Positions 46,953 through 54,864 of a stretch of 64,000 nucleotides of DNA are shown piece by piece; position 1 is the stretch's first letter; every line of letters starts with the position of its first letter. The stretch lies in the NCBI GenBank assembly GCA_049322795.1, contig JBMOQH010000016.1, positions 223,449 through 287,448 of the forward strand, read 5' to 3'. The DNA is from Immundisolibacter sp049322795. GTDB lineage: Bacteria; Pseudomonadota; Gammaproteobacteria; Immundisolibacterales; Immundisolibacteraceae. The notes beneath the pieces were generated by a model. That model was not told the DNA's origin, searched no databases, and saw only the letters and a program-made list of their open reading frames with translations. The position numbers and the translations under genes were made by a program.

Positions 46953-47363
46953 TCAAGTCTCCTTTTTGTCGTGGTGAGTCGGATTTTGCAGCTCCGTGCG
47001 CACCCAGTCGGCCATGCGCCGGGCGCGCGTGAGCCAGATGTCGGCGAGCTCCGCCGGCAGCTGATCGCGCACGGTGGCCTCGAACAGCCGCAGCCACGGA
47101 TCGACTTGCTCCGGCCGTGCGCCGAAGTGCCGGTGCACCGTGTGGGGGTTGTAGATGTCGTCGCGGTAGCGCTCGCCGCCCAGATCGAGCCACCAGAAGT
47201 GTGCGATGCGCGCCTTGACCTCGTCCCAGTCGCGCACCTGCGCGAAGGTGGGCGCGAGTTCGGGGTCGCGCCGCACGCGCTCGTAGAAATCGCCGATGAT
47301 GGCCTCGATGCGCTCGCGTCCCACGCGGCGGGCGAGCTGGCGGTGCGCAGGCGTCGTGGTCAC
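46953..47363 (-). CDS. Group III truncated hemoglobin
   Basis: Heme protein of 136 residues resembling Campylobacter Ctb. Tyr27 in DFYERV aligns with the distal B10 Tyr, His77 in NPHTVHRHF with the proximal F8 His, and Trp90 in VDPWLRLFEATV with the conserved G8 Trp. The E7 position, His in Ctb, appears to be Val49 here, leaving a more open distal pocket. The GTG start overlaps the oxygenase stop by 4 bp (GTGA). Known relatives bind O2 or detoxify NO; a link to the oxygenase is inferred from the operon alone. Confidence 0.82.
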   Translation of the reverse strand: MTTTPAHRQLARRVGRERIEAIIGDFYERVRRDPELAPTFAQVRDWDEVKARIAHFWWLDLGGERYRDDIYNPHTVHRHFGARPEQVDPWLRLFEATVRDQLPAELADIWLTRARRMADWVRTELQNPTHHDKKET

Positions 47364-48625
47364 AGGCCGAGCGTGTCGCGGTACACCTGCCAGAAGGCGC
47401 GGATGTTGCCCTCGGACAGCAGGCTGCCAGCTCGCTCCACGCCGCGGCCTTCCATCTCGATGACCTCAGCGGCGCCCTCCTCTGCCGCTTGCGCGGCCCG
47501 CTGCACGAGTTCCGTCGCCTCGCCGTCCTCCATCGAGATCAGGCCGGCCGGGCCGATCAGGTTGAACTGCTTCAGCCGTATGGCGGCGAGTTCGGCATCG
47601 TCATCGGCATAGCCGAAACAGGTCCATACCAGCTCGAAATGTCCGACGCCCTTGGGCAGCACCTGGCGCACCGCCAGCGTGTTGGCGATCTGCTGGATCA
47701 CCAGGTTCGGGAACAGCGTCTGGATGACCGCCGACTTGCCGTCGGCGAATTCCGGCCGGCCGGCCAGCAGGGACGGATCGGCGAGCGTGTAGGTCTCGTC
47801 GTAGGTGCGCAGCTTGTCGTCCACGTAACCGTCGCGGCCGGTCTCCGGCGCCTTGTTCTTGGACGTGAGCACGCTGTGGCGCAGCGTCGGATCGAGTTCG
47901 ATGCCGCCCTCCTGCGTCGAGCGGTACAGACCGAACGTGCAGTGGAACAGGTGCAGCAGGCTGGCGTGGTAGGGATCGCGCAGGTTCTCGGCGTACACCT
48001 TCCAGTTGGCGTTCATGTACTGGCGGGTGGTGCCCAGCACGCGCAGCGGGCGGTTGAAGATGCGCTGCACATAGTGCGCGGCGGTGGCGCCGATGTGCGG
48101 TTCCACCGCCGGCAGGCTGGCATCGAAGGTGCCGAACACCAGGCCGTGGTAGTCCTCCACGCGCAGTTTTTGCAGCCCATGGTCCGTGAAGTCGAAATCG
48201 GCCGGGTAGCCGCCCTTGCCGCCCAGGCCCTTGCGGAACGGCACGCCGACCAGATTGCCGCCTGCGTCATACGCCCACTGGTGGTAGACGCAGGTGTAAG
48301 TTCCGGCTTCGCCGACGTTGCCGCGCAGTTCGCGGCACACCAGCGCGCCGCGGTGGGCGCAGCGGTTGACCCAGGCGTGCAGCGCGCCCCCGTGGTCCCG
48401 CGTGAGCACTACCGGCGTGTCGCCGACGAAGGTGGCCTTGAAGTCGCCCGCGTCCGGCACCTCGGCGGACAGACCGAGGTAATTCCAGGCCGGCCCGCGG
48501 AAGATGCGCTCCTGCTCGAGCGCGTACAGGTCCGGATCGGTGTACACCCGGTACGGCACGCGGGCCACGCCGTCGGCGGGCCAGTCGAGTTTCGTCGTGC
48601 TTGCGGGCGCGGCAGGCGCGTTCAT
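47360..48625 (-). CDS. Rieske non-heme iron oxygenase alpha subunit (NagG/AndAc-like)
   Basis: Large subunit of an aromatic-ring hydroxylating oxygenase, 421 residues. The Rieske 2Fe-2S site is Cys89, His91, Cys112, His115 (CAHRG and CVYHQW). The mononuclear iron site is DPYHASLLH with bridging Asp217 and ligands His220 and His225. RVPYRVYTDPDLYALE, PGDFK-like DAGDFK and GVPFRKG are like salicylate 5-hydroxylase (NagG) and anthranilate dioxygenase (AndAc) large subunits. Expected beta subunit, ferredoxin and reductase genes are not adjacent. The start at 48625 removes a non-conserved N-terminal extension. Confidence 0.86.
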   Translation of the reverse strand: MNAPAAPASTTKLDWPADGVARVPYRVYTDPDLYALEQERIFRGPAWNYLGLSAEVPDAGDFKATFVGDTPVVLTRDHGGALHAWVNRCAHRGALVCRELRGNVGEAGTYTCVYHQWAYDAGGNLVGVPFRKGLGGKGGYPADFDFTDHGLQKLRVEDYHGLVFGTFDASLPAVEPHIGATAAHYVQRIFNRPLRVLGTTRQYMNANWKVYAENLRDPYHASLLHLFHCTFGLYRSTQEGGIELDPTLRHSVLTSKNKAPETGRDGYVDDKLRTYDETYTLADPSLLAGRPEFADGKSAVIQTLFPNLVIQQIANTLAVRQVLPKGVGHFELVWTCFGYADDDAELAAIRLKQFNLIGPAGLISMEDGEATELVQRAAQAAEEGAAEVIEMEGRGVERAGSLLSEGNIRAFWQVYRDTLGL

Positions 48626-48810
48626 GGCCGTCTCCTCCAGCGGCGATCGGTGGCGCCAATCTACGCCAGTGCCAAGCCCGGCGTGAAGCCGTGGGCGAGC
48701 GTGAGGGTGTGGCGCTGTCGCCCGCAGGCCCGGCGAGGCTCGACCTGCTTTGCACGAATGCCGCAAGCCGCCATCATTGGCCGCCACTGCCTCCACCCGC
48801 CGAGCGCCCC

Positions 48811-49662
48811 ATGACCGACCGCTTCACCGGCACCGACCGCTACGTCGCCACCGACGACCTGACGCTGGCGGTGAACGCCGCCATCACGCTGCAACGGCCG
48901 TTGCTGATCAAGGGCGAGCCCGGCACCGGCAAGTCCATGCTGGCGGTGGAGGTGGCGCGCGCGCTCGGCAAGCCGCTGATCGAGTGGCACATCAAGTCCA
49001 CCACCAAGGCCCAGCAGGGGCTTTACGAGTACGACGCGGTGGCGCGTTTGCGTGACTCGCAGCTGGGCGACGCGCGCGTGCACGACATCGGCAATTACAT
49101 TCTCAGGGGCAAGCTGTGGCAGGCCTTCGAGGCCGATGAAACACCGGTGCTGCTGATCGACGAGATCGACAAGGCCGACATCGAGTTCCCGAACGACCTG
49201 CTGCTGGAACTCGACCGCATGGAGTTCCACGTCTACGAGACGCGGCAGACGGTGCAGGCGCGCCGGCGGCCGATCGTCATCATCACCTCCAACAACGAAA
49301 AAGACCTGCCGGACGCCTTCCTGCGGCGTTGTTTCTTCCACTACATCCGCTTCCCGGACGCCGACACCATGGGCCGCATCGTCGACACGCACTTCCCGGG
49401 CCTGAAGCGCGATCTGCTCGCCGCGGCGCTCGGCACCTTCTTCGAACTGCGCGACACGCCGGGCCTGACCAAGCGGCCGTCGACTTCGGAGCTGCTCGAC
49501 TGGATCAAGCTGCTGCTGGCCGAGGACGTGCCGGTCGAGGCGCTGCGCAGCAGCGATCTCAAGACCAGCCTGCCGCCGCTGTACGGCGCGCTGCTCAAGA
49601 ACGAGCAGGACCTGCACCTGTTCGAGAAGCTGGTGTTCCTGCACCGGCGCGAGGGGCGCTGA
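48811..49662 (+). CDS. MoxR-family AAA+ ATPase
   Basis: Cytoplasmic AAA+ ATPase of 283 residues. Walker A is GEPGTGKS, Walker B is VLLIDEIDKAD, sensor 1 is ITSNNEKDLPDAFLRRC. Such ATPases work with a VWA-domain partner as chaperones for cofactor insertion or complex activation (CbbQ/CbbO, NorQ/NorD, CoxD/CoxE). Its partner is encoded 9 bp downstream. It is divergent from the Rieske oxygenase across 185 bp, which holds both promoters. Confidence 0.88.
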   Translation: MTDRFTGTDRYVATDDLTLAVNAAITLQRPLLIKGEPGTGKSMLAVEVARALGKPLIEWHIKSTTKAQQGLYEYDAVARLRDSQLGDARVHDIGNYILRGKLWQAFEADETPVLLIDEIDKADIEFPNDLLLELDRMEFHVYETRQTVQARRRPIVIITSNNEKDLPDAFLRRCFFHYIRFPDADTMGRIVDTHFPGLKRDLLAAALGTFFELRDTPGLTKRPSTSELLDWIKLLLAEDVPVEALRSSDLKTSLPPLYGALLKNEQDLHLFEKLVFLHRREGR

Positions 49663-49671
49663 GGCCGTTCC

Positions 49672-50844
49672 GTGTTCGGCACGTTTCTGGAACAGCTGCG
49701 CGGCACCGGCATACCGGTCAGCGTGCGCGAGTACCTGACGTTTCTGCAGGCGCTCGCGGCCGACGTGACGCCGCACAGCGCCGAGGGGCTTTATCACCTC
49801 GCCCGCTGCGCGCTGGTCAAGGACGAGAAGTTCTACGATCGCTTCGACACGGTGTTCGCGGCTTATTTTCGGGGCGCCGAGATCGCCTTTGAGCAGCTCG
49901 GTGGCGCCATCCCCGAGGACTGGCTGCGTCAGGAAATCGCCAAGCTGCTGTCCGACGAGGACAAGGCGAAGTTGCAATCACTCGGCAGCCTGGAGGCGCT
50001 GCTCGAAACCCTGCGCCAGCGCTTGGCCGAGCAAAAGGGTCGCCACGAGGGTGGCAGCAAATGGATCGGCACCGGCGGCAGCTCGCCGTTCGGCCACGGC
50101 GGCCATCACCCGGAAGGCGTGCGCATCGGCGGCGAGGGCCGCCAGCGCCGCGCCGCCAAGGTGTGGGAACAGCGCCAGTTCCGCGATCTTGACGATCAGG
50201 TCGAACTCGGCACGCGCAACATCAAGATCGCGCTCAAGGGCCTGCGTCGCCTGGCACGCGAGGGGCTGGCCGAGGAGCTCGACCTCGACGGCACCATCCG
50301 TGGCACCGCCCGGCGCGGCTATCTGGACCTGCACCTGCGGCCCGAGCTGCGCAATCGCGTCAAGGTGCTGCTGTTCCTGGACGTGGGCGGCTCCATGGAC
50401 CCGCACGTGCGCGCCTGCGAGCGCCTGTTCTCGGCCGCGCGCAGCGAGTTCAGGCACCTCGAATATTTCTATTTCCACAACTGCGTGTACGAGCGCCTGT
50501 GGCGCAGCAACGCGCGCCGCCACGCCGAGCGTTTTTCCACCTGGGAGGTGCTGCGCAAGTACGGGCGCGACTGGAAGGCGATCTTCGTCGGCGACGCGTC
50601 CATGGCGCCCTATGAGATCACCCACGTCGGCGGCAGCGTCGAGCACCGCAACGACGAGGCCGGCGCCGTGTGGCTGCGCCGGCTGCTCGACGCCTGGCCG
50701 TCGGCGGCCTGGCTCAATCCCGAGCGCGAGGCCGACTGGGGCTATATTCCGTCGATCGGTCTCGTGCGCGAGCTGCTGCAGGACCGCATGTACCCGCTCA
50801 CCGTGGGCGGGCTTGAGCGTGCCGTGCAGGCATTGCGGCGATGA
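49672..50844 (+). CDS. VWA domain protein, CoxE-like
   Basis: Protein of 390 residues with a C-terminal von Willebrand A domain. The MIDAS motif reads LFLDVGGSMDPHV (DxGGS in place of DxSxS), the form seen in this CoxE group. A charged central part (about residues 110-160) has a GSSPFGHGG linker. It is the expected partner of the MoxR ATPase. GTG start at 49672. The client of the pair is unknown. Confidence 0.86.
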   Translation: MFGTFLEQLRGTGIPVSVREYLTFLQALAADVTPHSAEGLYHLARCALVKDEKFYDRFDTVFAAYFRGAEIAFEQLGGAIPEDWLRQEIAKLLSDEDKAKLQSLGSLEALLETLRQRLAEQKGRHEGGSKWIGTGGSSPFGHGGHHPEGVRIGGEGRQRRAAKVWEQRQFRDLDDQVELGTRNIKIALKGLRRLAREGLAEELDLDGTIRGTARRGYLDLHLRPELRNRVKVLLFLDVGGSMDPHVRACERLFSAARSEFRHLEYFYFHNCVYERLWRSNARRHAERFSTWEVLRKYGRDWKAIFVGDASMAPYEITHVGGSVEHRNDEAGAVWLRRLLDAWPSAAWLNPEREADWGYIPSIGLVRELLQDRMYPLTVGGLERAVQALRR

Positions 50845-50884
50845 CGGGCGGCCCGGCCAGACGGTCGCCGCGCGAGGGGGATAG

Positions 50885-51469
50885 ATGAAGAAACGCCTGA
50901 TCGTCGGCATCACTGGCGCCACCGGCGCCATCTACGGCTACGAACTGCTGTGCCGACTGCGCGCGCTCGGCAGCATCGAGACGCATCTCGTGATGTCGTC
51001 GGCGGCCGTGCTGACGGCGCGCCAGGAGCTGCGCCGCGAGCGGCCGGACTTCGAATCGGTGGCCGACGTGGTGCACAACGTCAAGGACATCGGCGCCAGC
51101 ATCGCGTCCGGATCGTTCGTCACCGAGGGCATGGTGATCGTGCCCTGTTCGATGAAGACGCTGGCCTCGGTGGCGCACGGCTACTCGGACAACCTCATCG
51201 CCCGCGCCGCCGACGTGATCCTCAAGCAGCGCCGGCGGCTGGTGCTGGTCACCCGCGAGACGCCGCTGAACCTCGCCCACATCCGCAACATGGAGGCGGT
51301 GACGCTGATGGGCGGCGTGATCTTCCCGCCGGTGCCGGCGTTCTACGCGGAGCTCGCCACGCTCGACGACATGGTCACCCACACCGTCGGCCGCATCCTC
51401 GACCTGTTCGGCATCGAGCACACGCTGGTCAACCGCTGGCGGGGGCTGGGCGACACGCTACGCGACTGA
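50885..51469 (+). CDS. ubiX: Flavin prenyltransferase UbiX
   Basis: Makes prenylated FMN, the cofactor of UbiD-family decarboxylases, from FMN and dimethylallyl phosphate. The protein has 194 residues; GITGATGAIYGYELL at the start and VPCSMKTLASVAHGYSDNLIARAADV in part are signatures, with the conserved RETPLN loop. No ubiD homologue is in the window. Position 41 bp after the MoxR/VWA pair may be coincidental or part of an aromatic-acid locus. Confidence 0.9.
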   Translation: MKKRLIVGITGATGAIYGYELLCRLRALGSIETHLVMSSAAVLTARQELRRERPDFESVADVVHNVKDIGASIASGSFVTEGMVIVPCSMKTLASVAHGYSDNLIARAADVILKQRRRLVLVTRETPLNLAHIRNMEAVTLMGGVIFPPVPAFYAELATLDDMVTHTVGRILDLFGIEHTLVNRWRGLGDTLRD

Positions 51470-51584
51470 GTGCTCTGCGCCCGCGGCACGTGAACTTTCT
51501 GCCGACGGGCCGGTCTTTCACCTTGGGACGTCACGTCCGGCGCCCCACATGGATGATGAATTAACGCACTCAAGGAGTCACGCA

Positions 51585-52172
51585 ATGCTTCAACCGGCAT
51601 ACAGCAAGAACGCACTTCTCGGCGCCTTGGCGCTGGCCGCGGCGACGGGCGTCGGCACGGCCTCGGCCATCGAAGCCAAACCGTATGTGGGTGCTGGCTT
51701 GGGCGTCAACGACTATCGTCAGGTCGGCAAGGGGGATTTCGGACCTGGTGGACGGGTCAGCGATGACGATTCATTTGCCTGGCGGCTATTCGGCGGCTAC
51801 CGGGTCGATCAGCTGGCCCTCGAAGTCGGCTACAACGATTTTGGCGAACTCAAGGGCCGTAATGCGGCCGGCCCTGTCAAAGCGGATGCCTGGGGCCTCG
51901 ACGTCAGCGGGGTGGTCTTCGCACCAGTAAGCGACACGTTCGAGGTCTTCGGTCGCCTGGGCACGTATTACTGGAACTCCGACGTCAGAAGGTCCGGCGG
52001 CAGCCTGACGCGCCTGAAGGACAAGTCCGACTGGGACATCACCTACGGCGTCGGCGGACAAATGAAGGCCACCTCCGACCTCAACGTGCGTGGCGAGTGG
52101 CGGCAATTCCGCGACGTATATGGCCGCACGAACAACAACGTGTGGATGGCGAGCGTGGTCAGTCAGTTCTGA
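51585..52172 (+). CDS. Outer-membrane beta-barrel protein (OmpA-barrel type)
   Basis: Protein of 195 residues with an N-terminal signal peptide (cleaved near ASA) and a predicted eight-stranded barrel. Repeated aromatic-rich strands such as AWRLFGGYRVDQLALEVGYNDFG and a C-terminal Phe (VVSQF) are signs of BAM-assembled proteins. No periplasmic OmpA C-domain is present. A stable hairpin follows the stop. Confidence 0.82.
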   Translation: MLQPAYSKNALLGALALAAATGVGTASAIEAKPYVGAGLGVNDYRQVGKGDFGPGGRVSDDDSFAWRLFGGYRVDQLALEVGYNDFGELKGRNAAGPVKADAWGLDVSGVVFAPVSDTFEVFGRLGTYYWNSDVRRSGGSLTRLKDKSDWDITYGVGGQMKATSDLNVRGEWRQFRDVYGRTNNNVWMASVVSQF

Positions 52173-52206
52173 CCAAGCGGCCCAGATCATGTGTCAATGA
52201 CCGATT

Positions 52207-52232
52207 CAAACGGGGGCGCTTGCCCCCGTTTG
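52207..52232 (+). terminator. Hairpin terminator after the barrel-protein gene
   Basis: CAAACGGGGGC at 52207-52217 pairs with GCCCCCGTTTG around a short CGCTT-type loop. The T-run is short (TTT within the stem end), so it may be a weak or Rho-assisted terminator. Confidence 0.6.
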
Positions 52233-52283
52233 GAGTATGGGCAGGGGAAATGGCGGGCAGCCGGTTCCGGCGAATTGAGTCGC

Positions 52284-53084
52284 TTAAATCCCCGTCCCGC
52301 CGCTCACCGGCAGCACGTAGCCGGTCAGATACGAGGCTTCCGGCGAGGCCAGAAAGCAGATCGCCGCCGCCTGCTCGTCGGGCGTGGCGAAGCGCTTGAT
52401 GAAGGCATCCTGCAGCGTCTGGTCCATCACGCCGCGCATCCACTGCTGGTCGCGCTCGGTGGGCGGCGCGGGCGTGCGCGGGATGGCGCGCTGGCCGACG
52501 TCGGTGCCGCCCGGCGCGACGCAGTTCACCCGCACGCCGAACTCGGCCAGTTCGTACGCCAGCGACACGGTGATGGCGTGCACGCCGCCCTTGCAGGCCG
52601 AATACGGCACCCGGTACACGCCGCGCGTGGCGGTGGAGCCGATGTTGACGATGGCGCCGGCGCGGCGCTCGACCATGTGCGGGATCACCGCCCGGCAGGT
52701 CCACAGCGTCGGCCACAGCGAGCGCTGGACCTCTTTTTCGATTTCGTCCGGCGCGTATTCCCAGTACGGGCGCGCCCAGATGGTGCCGCCGACGTTGTTG
52801 ACCAGCACGTCGATGCGGCCGTATGCCGAGAGCGCCGCCGCGGCGATGGCCTGCGCGCCGTCCCAGGTTTCAAGATCACCGAGCGCGATCTCGGCCTGCC
52901 CGCCGGCGGCGCGGATTTCGTCGCGCACCGCCTCGGCCTGCGGCGCGGCGCGGTCGGCCACCACCACCTGCGCGCCTTCGGCGGCGAGGCGCCGCGCGGT
53001 GGCGCGGCCGATGCCCTGGGCGGCGCCGGTGACCACTGCGACGTGCTTTTCGAAGCGGCGGCAGGGGTAGGTGTCGTTGCTCAT
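52284..53084 (-). CDS. Cis-dihydrodiol dehydrogenase-like SDR (BenD type)
   Basis: SDR of 266 residues very like BenD, which oxidises benzoate cis-dihydrodiol to catechol with NAD. TGAAQGIG is the cofactor motif, NNVGGTIWARP, STATRGVYRVPYSACKGGV in part, NCVAPGGTDV and PVSGG match BenD/XylL. The active-site pair is YSACK. It overlaps the ferredoxin gene by 4 bp (ATGA), so the two are coupled. It is 3.7 kb from the Rieske oxygenase, which could supply its diol, but this is inference. Confidence 0.83.
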   Translation of the reverse strand: MSNDTYPCRRFEKHVAVVTGAAQGIGRATARRLAAEGAQVVVADRAAPQAEAVRDEIRAAGGQAEIALGDLETWDGAQAIAAAALSAYGRIDVLVNNVGGTIWARPYWEYAPDEIEKEVQRSLWPTLWTCRAVIPHMVERRAGAIVNIGSTATRGVYRVPYSACKGGVHAITVSLAYELAEFGVRVNCVAPGGTDVGQRAIPRTPAPPTERDQQWMRGVMDQTLQDAFIKRFATPDEQAAAICFLASPEASYLTGYVLPVSGGTGI

Positions 53085-53419
53085 GGGCGTTCTCCTCGCG
53101 CGGCTTGTGGGTTTTCTCGGGTCAATGCCTTGTGCAGCTTGCCGACCACGCGCAGGGTGAGGTCGGCCTCGGCGAAGGTGCGGCAGGCCAGCGCGTAACC
53201 CGCCTGTTCCTCCTCGGCCGTCACCTGGTCCCGGCTCATCTTGCGCGTGTGGTAGCGGCCGCTGAGCACCTGAATCTTGCACACGCCGCAGCCGCCGCCG
53301 TAACAGCCCTGCGGGATGCCCTTGCGGCCCAGGCGGCTCATGCCGTGCAGCACGGACTGTTCGTCGGCGCAGGAAAAGGTCTCGCCGCTGTCGGCGATCA
53401 GGATGGTGTGCTGGGTCAT
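53081..53419 (-). CDS. XylT-like 2Fe-2S plant-type ferredoxin
   Basis: Ferredoxin of 112 residues. GCYGGGCGVC and a later ALAC give the four cluster cysteines, in the spacing of XylT/NahT. FSCADEQSVLHGMSRLG and VLSGRYHTRKMSRDQV match XylT closely. XylT-type proteins reduce the iron of catechol 2,3-dioxygenase after oxidative inactivation; no such dioxygenase is in the window, so it may serve as an electron carrier for another enzyme. Confidence 0.83.
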   Translation of the reverse strand: MTQHTILIADSGETFSCADEQSVLHGMSRLGRKGIPQGCYGGGCGVCKIQVLSGRYHTRKMSRDQVTAEEEQAGYALACRTFAEADLTLRVVGKLHKALTRENPQAARGERP

Positions 53420-53489
53420 GGATGGATGCGGTCGGGTTGGCAGGCTTGTCGCTTAAAATGGCCGTTTTCCGCAACCGGCAGGCTAGGCC

Positions 53490-54746
53490 ATGGCTTACGA
53501 CAAAATCATTGTACCGACCGACGGCACGCGCATTACCGCCAAGGCCGACAACTCCCTGAACGTGCCGGACCGGCCGATCATCCCGTTCATCGAGGGTGAC
53601 GGCATCGGCATCGACGTGACGCCGCCGATGATCGAGGTACTCGACGCCGCCGTCGCCAAGGCCTACGGCGGCAAGCGCTCCATCGCCTGGATGGAGATCT
53701 ACGCCGGCGCCAAGGCGGCCAAGCTGTACGGCAACGACACGTATCTCCCGGCCGAGACGCTGACCGCCATGCGCGAGTTCCTGGTCGGCATCAAGGGGCC
53801 GCTGGAAACGCCGGTCGGCGGCGGCATCCGGTCGCTGAACGTGGCGCTGCGCCAGGAGCTGGACCTGTACGTGTGCTTGCGCCCGGTGCGCTACTACACC
53901 GGCACGCCGAGTCCGATCAAGCGCCCGCAGGACACCGACATGGTGATCTTCCGCGAGAACTCCGAGGACATCTACGCCGGCATCGAGTGGGCCGCGCGCA
54001 CGCCAGAAGCGCGCAAGCTGATCGATTTCCTGATCAAGGACATGGGCGTCAAGAAGATTCGCTTCCCGGAAAGCTCCGGCATCGGCATCAAGCCGGTGTC
54101 CGAGGAAGGCACCCAGCGCCTGGTGCGCAAGGCCATCCAGTACGCCATCGACAACGACCGCCCCTCCGTGACCCTAGTGCACAAGGGCAACATCATGAAG
54201 TTCACCGAGGGTGGCTTCCGCGACTGGGGCTACGCGCTGGCCAAGGAAGAATTCGGTGCGGTGGAGATCGACGGTGGGCCGTGGTGCAGCTTCAAGAACC
54301 CGCGCACCGGCACGGACATCGTGGTCAAGGACGCGATCGCCGACGCCTTCCTGCAGCAGATCCTCACCCGCCCGCGCGACTACAGCGTCATCGCCACGCT
54401 GAACCTGAACGGCGACTACATCTCCGACGCACTCGCCGCCCAGGTCGGCGGCATAGGCATCGCGCCCGGCGCCAACATGTCGGACACCGTGGCGCTGTTC
54501 GAGGCCACGCACGGCACGGCGCCGAAGTACGCCGGCAAGAACATGTCAAACCCGGGCTCGATCATTCTGTCCGGCGAGATGATGCTGCGGCATCTGGGCT
54601 GGACGGAGGCCGCGGACCTCATCGTCAAGGGCATCTCCGGCGCCATCCAGGCCAAGACCGTGACCTACGACTTCGAGCGCCTGATGGAAGGCGCCACCAA
54701 GCTCGGCAGCCGCGAGTTCGGGCAGGCGATCGTCGCGAACATGTAA
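53490..54746 (+). CDS. icd: NADP-dependent isocitrate dehydrogenase
   Basis: TCA-cycle enzyme of 418 residues converting isocitrate to 2-oxoglutarate. RSLNVALRQ contains the Ser that AceK phosphorylates in E. coli; ENSEDIYAGIEW is the substrate region; HGTAPKYAGKN has the Lys-Tyr pair that marks NADP specificity. The start at 53490 follows a TTAAAAT box (53453-53459) that might be the -10. Terminated by a two-way hairpin. Confidence 0.96.
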   Translation: MAYDKIIVPTDGTRITAKADNSLNVPDRPIIPFIEGDGIGIDVTPPMIEVLDAAVAKAYGGKRSIAWMEIYAGAKAAKLYGNDTYLPAETLTAMREFLVGIKGPLETPVGGGIRSLNVALRQELDLYVCLRPVRYYTGTPSPIKRPQDTDMVIFRENSEDIYAGIEWAARTPEARKLIDFLIKDMGVKKIRFPESSGIGIKPVSEEGTQRLVRKAIQYAIDNDRPSVTLVHKGNIMKFTEGGFRDWGYALAKEEFGAVEIDGGPWCSFKNPRTGTDIVVKDAIADAFLQQILTRPRDYSVIATLNLNGDYISDALAAQVGGIGIAPGANMSDTVALFEATHGTAPKYAGKNMSNPGSIILSGEMMLRHLGWTEAADLIVKGISGAIQAKTVTYDFERLMEGATKLGSREFGQAIVANM

Positions 54747-54804
54747 GGCACAACACGACGTCGGCGGCCTGTCTGGCCCGCCGACGTTGGGCCTTGGGGC
54801 ATAA

Positions 54805-54840
54805 AAAAAGCGGGTGGGCCTCACGGCCCACCCGCTTTTT
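54805..54840. terminator. Bidirectional Rho-independent terminator
   Basis: AAAAAGCGGGTGGGCC pairs with GGCCCACCCGCTTTTT around TCAC (54805-54840). A and T runs flank it, so it serves icd on the plus strand and the convergent porin gene on the minus strand. Confidence 0.93.
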
Positions 54841-54864
54841 CTTTGAGCGATCGCGCGTTGCGCC

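Noticed and set aside
53437..53453. Sigma-54 promoter before icd (TGGCAG-N5-TCGCT)
   Set aside because: Two mismatches in key positions and an overlapping TAAAAT box make it weak.
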